From Parafilimonas sp. (GTDB lineage Bacteria > Bacteroidota > Bacteroidia > Chitinophagales > Chitinophagaceae), in NCBI GenBank assembly GCA_025927795.1, contig JAICKT010000276.1:1-6023 (forward strand): a stretch of DNA of 6,023 nucleotides, read 5' to 3'. The notes below the pieces were generated by a model that ran no database searches, was not told the origin of the DNA, and was given only the letters and a program-made list of their open reading frames with translations. Positions 1 to 4,245 of this stretch are shown here, in pieces (position 1 is the first letter of the stretch; each line of letters begins with the position of its first letter). A program made the position numbers and the translations under genes.

Positions 1-122
1 GTATCTGCAGCAATAGCAAGTTCACTTGCGGTAAATGCTTTGCCATCTAATAATGACCACAAAATAGTTGCTCTTATTGGTTCTCCAACAAATGCTGCCG
101 TTTCTTTAAAATGATTTTTCAT
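1..122 (-). CDS. ArsR-family winged-helix transcriptional regulator, N-terminal fragment
   Basis: Reading leftward from an ATG at 122-120, the frame stays open for 40 codons to the window edge. It begins MKNHFKETAAFVGEPIRATI and continues into LWSLLDGKAFTASELAIAAD. The order 'A.x(2).GEP.RA.IL..L.DG.A.TASELA' is the helix 1 to helix 3 start of ArsR-type (HTH_20-like) repressors, which bind operator DNA as dimers. The recognition helix and any metal- or ligand-sensing residues lie beyond the edge, so the effector cannot be inferred. The gene is divergent from the heme-binding-protein gene; 60 bp separate the two start codons, and ArsR proteins often control such divergent neighbours. The family call is by recognition of the sequence pattern only. 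It is incomplete because the window ends here, not because of an observed break. Confidence 0.8.
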   Translation of the reverse strand, partial: MKNHFKETAAFVGEPIRATILWSLLDGKAFTASELAIAAD

Positions 123-182
123 TGCAATCACATTTCATTTAAGATTGAAGTATTCTTTCTGAAAGTTATTTTATTTTACAAT
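123..182. promoter_or_regulatory. Divergent intergenic promoter region with a short palindrome
   Basis: These 60 bp separate the ArsR-type gene from the heme-binding-protein gene and must hold the promoters or leaders of both unless they start further inside. An 11-bp dyad, CTTTC-T-GAAAG, lies at 155-165 and is the best candidate operator seen, but it is short and could occur by chance. I found no good match to the Bacteroidota -7 element (TAnnTTTG) on either strand. A role in regulation is inferred from position only. Confidence 0.3.
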
Positions 183-659
183 ATGAACGAAACATTCTTA
201 AAAATTAAAAAACTGTTCGTCGGTAAATGGGCAGGAGAGGGTTTTGCAAAATTTCCTACCATTGATGATACGGCTTATACAGAACAACTCGAATTTATCC
301 CGGATGAATATAAAGACGCAATTTTCTTCAGGCAAAAAACATGGTATAAAAATGATACAGATAAAAACGGACATACCGTTTTTTGGGATACAGGTTTTAT
401 TATTTTAAAGGAAGATAAAATTGTTTTGTATAGTGTGCAGGTTGGCGGACGAATAGAAACCTATGAACTGGCTGAAATAATAAACAGCACTTTTACTTTC
501 AACAGCAATTCTATTTTACAAGATCCAAAAGCTACAAAATCGCAAAGAATTTTTAGAGTGAACGCTGATAGCTTTCATTATGAATTAAACATGGCTACAC
601 ATGCTGCTGACTTTCAAAATCATTTAAAAGCAGATTTAAAGAGATCAGATTTTAAATAA
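183..659 (+). CDS. Nitrobindin-like heme-binding beta-barrel protein (THAP4/DUF1794-like)
   Basis: This 158-residue protein has no signal peptide and is probably cytoplasmic. It has the hallmarks of the nitrobindin fold, a 10-stranded beta-barrel that binds ferric heme. GKWAGEG sits at residues 14-20, followed by FPT at 24-26 (family pattern GxWxGxGxxxYPT). Near the C-terminus, MATHAADFQNHLKADLKR matches the family's MAT....PHL.A.L segment. His147 in NHLKA aligns with the histidine that ligates heme in characterised members. Family members bind heme and react with NO or peroxynitrite; the physiological role in bacteria is uncertain. I chose the ATG at 183 because the upstream ATG at 111 adds 24 residues unlike the family and would overlap the divergent ArsR-type start codon. 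The ridA-like gene starts 13 bp after the stop, suggesting co-transcription. The family call is fairly secure; heme binding itself is inferred. Confidence 0.75.
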   Translation: MNETFLKIKKLFVGKWAGEGFAKFPTIDDTAYTEQLEFIPDEYKDAIFFRQKTWYKNDTDKNGHTVFWDTGFIILKEDKIVLYSVQVGGRIETYELAEIINSTFTFNSNSILQDPKATKSQRIFRVNADSFHYELNMATHAADFQNHLKADLKRSDFK

Positions 660-672
660 AAAAATTATACAC

Positions 673-1053
673 ATGAAAACTGAAGTGAAAACTTCTAACG
701 CACCCGAACCCATTGGCCCGTTTAGCCAGGCAGTTGTTGCCGGCAACATGGTATTTGTTTCTGCTCAACTGGCTAAGAACACCACAACAAATAAAATGGT
801 AATGGATAATATTGAAGCAGAAACAAAACAGGTAATGGAAAATATTCGCGCCATTTTAAAAGAAGCAGATGTTGATTTCACCAACGTTGTAAAGAGCAGT
901 ATTTTTTTAAAAGATATGCAGCATTATGCAAAGGTGAATGAGGTGTATAGCTCTTATTTCAATGCTCCATATCCGGCACGCGAAACAATACAGGTTGGCG
1001 CTTTGCCAATGTATGTAAATATTGAGATATCAGTTATTGCATTAAAGAAATAA
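673..1053 (+). CDS. RidA/YjgF/YER057c/UK114-family protein (putative enamine/imine deaminase)
   Basis: At 126 residues this is the usual size for RidA, a small cytosolic protein that forms trimers with active sites between subunits. RidA hydrolyses reactive 2-aminoacrylate and related enamine/imine intermediates from PLP enzymes. Visible family segments are NAPEPIGPFSQAV (9-21), FVSAQ (28-32), NIRAILKEAD (57-66), PYPARE (99-104) and VNIEISVIA (115-123). Arg103 aligns with the essential Arg105 of the E. coli enzyme, and Glu118 with its Glu120. Two usual residues differ: Tyr17 of IGPY is Phe, and SGQ is SAQ, followed by AKNTTTN instead of the common PxxPxTG loop. It could therefore be a RidA paralogue with a shifted substrate range. 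It directly follows the heme-binding-protein gene by 13 bp, probably in one transcript. Confidence 0.9.
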   Translation: MKTEVKTSNAPEPIGPFSQAVVAGNMVFVSAQLAKNTTTNKMVMDNIEAETKQVMENIRAILKEADVDFTNVVKSSIFLKDMQHYAKVNEVYSSYFNAPYPARETIQVGALPMYVNIEISVIALKK

Positions 1054-1361
1054 TCATTTAACGCATAGTGATATTAAATTGTTAGCATACTATTATAAAG
1101 GATTGTTCTTTGCGCGTCATGTTGAACAAAGAAGCATCTTATGAATTTAAGTTGTTAATAACATAAGAGATTTCTTTTCCGATAAATTGAGATTGAGATG
1201 ATATTCTTTTTTACTTCGTTTAAGAATAAATAACCTGAATTCACATTAATTCTAATAGCATATATAGGTATTTTAATTCATCGAATTTATTAAGCAGTTT
1301 GTCGAATTCATTTATAAATTCTTCATGTAAAAAAGTAGCTTTAGTGTTATAAACTTCTGCG
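1054..1361. other. 308-bp intergenic gap between the ridA-like gene and the kinase gene
   Basis: No plausible gene is seen on either strand. The middle holds an inverted-repeat element, listed separately. The right half, about 1204-1361, is very AT-rich and presumably contains the promoter of the kinase gene. TAGCTTTA at 1336-1343 matches seven of the eight positions of the Bacteroidota -7 element TAnnTTTG, but no TTTG lies at the expected distance upstream, so I do not call it a promoter. TCGAATT occurs twice, at 1281 and 1302, without a clear meaning. No T-run terminator was found directly after the ridA-like gene. Confidence 0.5.
1115..1203. repeat. Degenerate intergenic inverted-repeat element (REP-like)
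   Basis: CTTATG at 1138-1143 and CATAAG at 1162-1167 are a perfect inverted pair around an 18-bp loop. The arms extend imperfectly outward: GAAGCATCTTATG against the complement of CATAAGAGATTTC agrees at 10 of 13 positions. The left arm (CGTCATGTTGAACAAAG) and right arm (AGAGATTTC ... TTGAGATGATA) resemble the short dispersed element of Bacteroidota intergenic regions, which reads roughly GTCAT..TGA...GAAGCATCT on one side and AGATTTCT...GAAATGACA on the other. The resemblance is from memory and the copy is decayed. The hairpin might also serve as a weak 3' end for the upstream transcript. Confidence 0.45.
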
Positions 1362-2516
1362 ATGGAATTTGATAACGACAGACCCGTAAAAAAAGCTTAC
1401 AGAATTGAAATATTATATTGGGTTTTGCTTGCAGTAATGAACCCGCTGGTAAATTGCCTTACTTTTTTTTTGCACGACGCAAAAATCTGGTGGTTTTTGT
1501 TTCTTGTTAATCTTTTTTTATTGCCAGCTTATATTTTTTACTCACTAATAATTGTTCGAAGGTTTTTGTTTGAAAAAAAATATATATGGTTTTTTGCTTT
1601 AACTATTTTGTTTTTAGCAATTATACAACTGCTGCTGGATGGCATTTATTCACTTATTTGGGATTTCTCCAATCAAATTGAACAATCTTATTTTACCTAC
1701 AGTTTAGGAACTGCTGTAAGAGAAAGCTTGTGGAGTGTTATTTATACTTTAATTGCCATCGGAATTTATTTTATTAAAAAAGCATTAGACGAACGTGAAC
1801 TTTTAGTGGCGCTTGAAAAAGATAGTAACAGTTTTCGCTTAAAATATTTGCGTTCACAATTAAACCCACTTTTTCTTTTTAATACTTTAAACAGCATTTA
1901 TTCACTCAGCATGCAGAAGTCTGATAAAACACCGGATGTAGTTGTAAAATTAGCAGACCTTATGCGCTATCTTATTTATGAATGTAATGAAGAAAAAGTT
2001 GCGCTGAATAAGGAAATAGAATTTATTCAGAATTATATAGAGATTGAAAAAATAAGATATAATGCGGATGTACGATTTACCATTGAAGGAAACACAGATG
2101 AAATAATGATTGAACCTTTTTTATTTATTTCTTTTGTTGAGAATGGTTTTAAACATGCGTTTGATAATGCTTATTCAAATGCATTTATTTATATAAGTAT
2201 AAAGGTTCAGCCTGAACAAATTGAATTATCTGTTGTAAACAATACAAGCATTGATCTTGAAACACAGGCGAAGAAGGTTCAGGGCACCGGTTTACGAAAC
2301 AGCAAAAGCATTTTGGAATTATTGTACCCAACTACACATGCGCTTAATATTATTCAAACAGAAAAAGAAGAAAGCAGAAAAAGTGAATTGCGCATAATAA
2401 ATGCAAAAAAAAGATTGGAAAGCCTTTACCCGGATTCTCATACGCTTGATGTAATTTTAAGTAATAATGCATTTACAGTTTCATTAATTATAAAACCAAT
2501 TCATGCAAAGTTTTAA
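1362..2516 (+). CDS. LytS/YehU-like membrane sensor histidine kinase lacking the phosphoacceptor His
   Basis: This 384-residue inner-membrane protein has four hydrophobic segments at about 15-37, 42-65, 74-99 and 121-139, then a linker helix and a His_kinase-type (PF06580) domain. The dimerisation/phosphoacceptor motif is at 165-175 and reads SQLNPLFLFNT, where the family has QxNPHFLFNT. Residue 170, the autophosphorylated His in relatives, is Leu (codon CTT at 1869-1871). The following NSIYSLS and LADLMRYLIYE segments are normal. The ATP-binding domain keeps the N box (FVENGFKHA, Asn261) and a G box (GTGL, 308-311). After the G box the family's NxxxRLxLLYPxxHxL segment is present twice, at residues 313-331 and 347-365. 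Membership in the family is secure. Whether it still autophosphorylates is doubtful: it may be a pseudokinase, a decaying gene, or carry one sequencing error (CAT to CTT). A LytTR regulator gene follows after 80 bp. Confidence 0.88.
   Translation: MEFDNDRPVKKAYRIEILYWVLLAVMNPLVNCLTFFLHDAKIWWFLFLVNLFLLPAYIFYSLIIVRRFLFEKKYIWFFALTILFLAIIQLLLDGIYSLIWDFSNQIEQSYFTYSLGTAVRESLWSVIYTLIAIGIYFIKKALDERELLVALEKDSNSFRLKYLRSQLNPLFLFNTLNSIYSLSMQKSDKTPDVVVKLADLMRYLIYECNEEKVALNKEIEFIQNYIEIEKIRYNADVRFTIEGNTDEIMIEPFLFISFVENGFKHAFDNAYSNAFIYISIKVQPEQIELSVVNNTSIDLETQAKKVQGTGLRNSKSILELLYPTTHALNIIQTEKEESRKSELRIINAKKRLESLYPDSHTLDVILSNNAFTVSLIIKPIHAKF
2298..2456 (+). repeat. Imperfect internal duplication within the kinase ATPase domain
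   Basis: Two in-frame segments of the kinase gene encode the same motif 34 residues apart. Copy 1 (2298-2354) encodes NSKSILELLYPTTHALNII and copy 2 (2400-2456) encodes NAKKRLESLYPDSHTLDVI. By eye they share 10 of 19 residues and 35 of 57 bases. Normal family members have one such segment after the G box. Copy 1 is attached to the G box (GTGL), while copy 2 keeps the usual Arg-Leu and leads into the final strand (FTVSLII). The divergence implies an old duplication, if it is one. Confidence 0.6.
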
Positions 2517-2546
2517 AGCAGGTAAAAATTTAAGTTTGAATAAATA

Positions 2547-2586
2547 TTTTGCGTCTTTGCAAACTTGTTTTCTTTGCGTGATAAAA
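2547..2586. repeat. TTTGCG-type short repeats in the kinase-regulator spacer
   Basis: The 80-bp spacer contains TTTGCGTCTTTGC (2548-2560) and CTTTGCGTG (2572-2580), so the word CTTTGC or TTTGCG occurs three times in about 33 bp. It resembles a dispersed intergenic element built from CTTTGCGTCTTTGCG ... CTTTGCGTGAAA that I recall from various bacterial genomes. The match is from memory. The element ends about 10-15 bp before the regulator start codon, so it lies in the leader of that gene. Confidence 0.4.
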
Positions 2587-2596
2587 CCCGGCTTAC

Positions 2597-3301
2597 TTGA
2601 TAAAATGTATAATAGTTGAAGATGAAACGCTGGCGCAAAATGTTATCCAGTCTCACTTACAAAAAACAGAACAGTTTAAACTTGTAGGTGTTTGTAACAA
2701 TGCTTTAGAAGCAAAAGAAATTTTATCTAAGCAGGAAGTTGATCTTATTTTTTTAGATATACAATTGCCCGGAATGACGGGTTTAAATTTTCTGCGCAAT
2801 CTGCAAAACCCGCCGCTGGTTGTACTTACAACTGCATATTCTGAATATGCATTGGAAAGTTATGAGTTTAATGTAATAGATTATTTGCTGAAGCCAATTT
2901 CGTTTGAACGCTTTTCAAAAACGATTAATAAAATTGTTGAAGGGAAATTGTTTAGTCAGCTAAAAGAAAATGAAAGACAGCTCACCGATCACATTTTTAT
3001 TAAAAGCAACGGCAAATTTTTTAAAGTAAATTTTTCAGAAATTATTTATGTTGAAGGCATGAAAGATTATCTTAAAATTCATACTGCAGATTATAAATTA
3101 GTAACACATCAAACTATGAGCGAGATGGAAAAAGTATTGCCTTCTAAACAATTTATACGCGTTCATAAATCATATATTATCGCACTGGCACACATTAAAT
3201 CTATCTATGGAAATATTATTGAAACCGGTAAAGCAAGCATTCCTGTCGGAATAAATTATAAAGAAAAAGTAATGCAGCTAACAGGTAAAAAATTACAATA
3301 A
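2597..3301 (+). CDS. LytTR-family response regulator (LytR/AlgR type), TTG start
   Basis: This is a 234-residue cytoplasmic transcription factor. The receiver domain spans about 2-115, with the acidic pocket at Glu8-Asp9-Glu10, the phosphoacceptor Asp54 in LIFLDIQLPG, the switch Thr in LTTAY (77-81) and Lys99 in LLKP. The LytTR DNA-binding domain spans about 132-232 and includes IFIKSNGKFFKVNFSEIIYV, DYLKIHT and FIRVHKSYIIAL. The start is TTG. In this frame a TAA lies at 2582-2584, and the only start-like codon before the first receiver strand (IKCIIVEDE) is TTG at 2597; the protein begins exactly where the family does. All receiver residues needed for phosphorylation are present, in contrast to the upstream kinase. 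It presumably receives phosphate from a LytS-type partner, but the adjacent kinase lacks its His, so the real donor is uncertain. LytTR domains bind pairs of short direct repeats; none could be assigned here. Confidence 0.92.
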   Translation: MIKCIIVEDETLAQNVIQSHLQKTEQFKLVGVCNNALEAKEILSKQEVDLIFLDIQLPGMTGLNFLRNLQNPPLVVLTTAYSEYALESYEFNVIDYLLKPISFERFSKTINKIVEGKLFSQLKENERQLTDHIFIKSNGKFFKVNFSEIIYVEGMKDYLKIHTADYKLVTHQTMSEMEKVLPSKQFIRVHKSYIIALAHIKSIYGNIIETGKASIPVGINYKEKVMQLTGKKLQ

Positions 3302-3356
3302 TATTGCCGGTATTCATAGCGAAAATATCTGTTCTTATCTTTAACAATTAGCAGCA

Positions 3357-3365
3357 TATAATTTG
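3357..3365 (+). promoter_or_regulatory. Possible -7 promoter element for the small secreted protein gene
   Basis: TATAATTTG lies 23 bp before the ATG at 3389. It resembles both a TATAAT -10 box and a TAnnTTTG -7 box shifted by one base. The 87-bp gap after the regulator gene and a terminator after the small gene suggest a separate transcript. No convincing -33 element is seen, so confidence is low. Confidence 0.3.
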
Positions 3366-3388
3366 CAGTACAATAGAAAAATACAATC

Positions 3389-3760
3389 ATGAAGAAAATC
3401 ATTTTATGTTTAGCGATTTTGCTGTCATTCAGCGCTACAAAATTGCTTGCTCAAAATAATGGTCAGCAAATGCAGCAAGCGTGGCAATCTTATTTAAAAG
3501 ATTCTGTACAGTTATCTGATGCCATGACGGATTCGGTTTTGGCAATACGCACACAATACCGGCCGCAAATGCGTGATATATTTATGGACCAATCTTCGAG
3601 CGCTGCCGATAAACAAACAAAAATGCAAAACCTGAGATCTGAAATGGATGTTCGATATAAAGCTGCAGGTTTAACAGATGACCAGATACAGGCAATTCAT
3701 AAGCATGAAGATGAGATGAGAGCGCGAATGATGAGCAGGAATAATGGTGGTGGACAATAA
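3389..3760 (+). CDS. Small secreted LTxxQ-type helical protein of unknown function
   Basis: The product has 123 residues. Residues 1-21 form a signal peptide (Lys-Lys, hydrophobic core, cleavage after KLLA before Gln22), so it is exported to the periplasm or beyond; no lipobox Cys is present. The mature part is charged, rich in Gln and Met and predicted helical. It includes the LTDDQ motif at 95-99, a feature of Spy/CpxP-like and similar small periplasmic proteins of Bacteroidota. The earlier DSVLAIRTQYRPQMRDIF segment followed by DKQTKMQNLRSEMD has the same helix-turn layout. The tail is short and Gly-rich (NNGGGQ). Members of such groups act as periplasmic chaperones or stress sensors, but this one is too short and divergent for a firm role. 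It follows the response regulator in the same direction and could be a target of it; that is inference. Confidence 0.75.
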   Translation: MKKIILCLAILLSFSATKLLAQNNGQQMQQAWQSYLKDSVQLSDAMTDSVLAIRTQYRPQMRDIFMDQSSSAADKQTKMQNLRSEMDVRYKAAGLTDDQIQAIHKHEDEMRARMMSRNNGGGQ

Positions 3761-3781
3761 TATCTTATTGGTGTAAAAATG

Positions 3782-3811
3782 AAAGGGACTGTTTATTAGC
3801 AGTCCTTTTTT
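3782..3811 (+). terminator. Rho-independent terminator after the small secreted protein gene
   Basis: AAAGGGACTG (3782-3791) pairs with CAGTCCTTTT (3800-3809) around an 8-base loop. The stem has ten pairs including one G-T wobble, with core GGACTG/CAGTCC. A run of T (3806-3811) overlaps its end. It lies 22 bp after the stop codon at 3760, the expected place for the transcript end. Confidence 0.9.
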
Positions 3812-3871
3812 ATTCAGCCTTTGTGTAACCTAAATTAATTATCTGAAAAATAATTTTTTTAGTTGTCTATA

Positions 3872-4024
3872 TTAAGGTTTCTCAAATGAAAATGGATTTT
3901 CCGCTTCAGAAGAAAAAGAAAAACCCGCGTTTGCAAAATCACCAACAAAACCTGGTACAATAGTTAGTTTTAAATCTTTACTGTTTTGATAGTTGATTAA
4001 ATAGCTGCTTATTTCCCCGCTTAC
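3872..4024 (-). pseudogene. Minus-strand C-terminal gene remnant, unrecognised family
   Basis: Read leftward from 4024 to a TAA at 3874-3872, the frame gives 50 residues of protein-like composition. They begin VSGEISSYLINYQNSKDLKL, continue through the segment TIVPGFVGDFANAGFSFSSE, and end AENPFSFEKP. It is richer in Gly, Pro, Ala and Ser than random frames in this AT-rich DNA. The frame stays open up to 4072, where it meets a TAA (4075-4073), but the extra 16 residues are Phe/Leu/Tyr-rich and look like translated intergenic DNA. No ATG occurs in the whole open stretch; a TTG at 4051-4049 is the only start-like codon. I therefore read it as the 3' end of a gene whose 5' part was deleted or diverged. 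I do not recognise the family. It could instead be a very small gene with a non-ATG start, or a chance frame. Confidence 0.45.
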
Positions 4025-4245
4025 AAAATGTAAAATAAGCGTATCAAACAAAAAATATAAAAAGCAAACTTTTTAATTCGCATGTTGCGCATATTAATAA
4101 TGTGCCTGCACAGTAATATAGTTTGTCTTTTTATTGTCATGTGTTGCGAACTATTAAAATTAGAAAGAAATGCATTTCATTTGCAATTAGAACAACAAAT
4201 AAGCCTTTCAAACGTATATTTAATGTATCTAAAATTAATATCTGA
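4025..4245. other. AT-rich leader region upstream of the metalloprotease gene
   Basis: No further coding signal is seen on either strand between the gene remnant and the protease start. TATATTTA at 4215-4222 matches seven of eight positions of the Bacteroidota -7 element and is 23 bp before the ATG at 4246. No TTTG lies at the proper distance upstream, so it is only a candidate. The region presumably carries the protease promoter, because the preceding terminator and the opposite-strand remnant separate this gene from the upstream genes. Confidence 0.3.

Noticed and set aside
121..128. Perfect palindrome ATTGCAAT as an operator
   Set aside because: It is only 8 bp, overlaps the ArsR-type start codon and is expected by chance in AT-rich DNA.
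111..182. ATG at 111 as the start of the heme-binding protein
   Set aside because: The 24 extra residues are unlike the family, and the start would lie inside the coding part of the divergent ArsR-type gene; ATG at 183 fits the family N-terminus.
1336..1343. TAGCTTTA as the -7 promoter element of the kinase gene
   Set aside because: It is one base off consensus and has no TTTG element at the normal 19-21 bp spacing.
2547..2586. CRISPR-like or iteron array
   Set aside because: There are only three short irregular units with no uniform spacers; too few for an array or origin.
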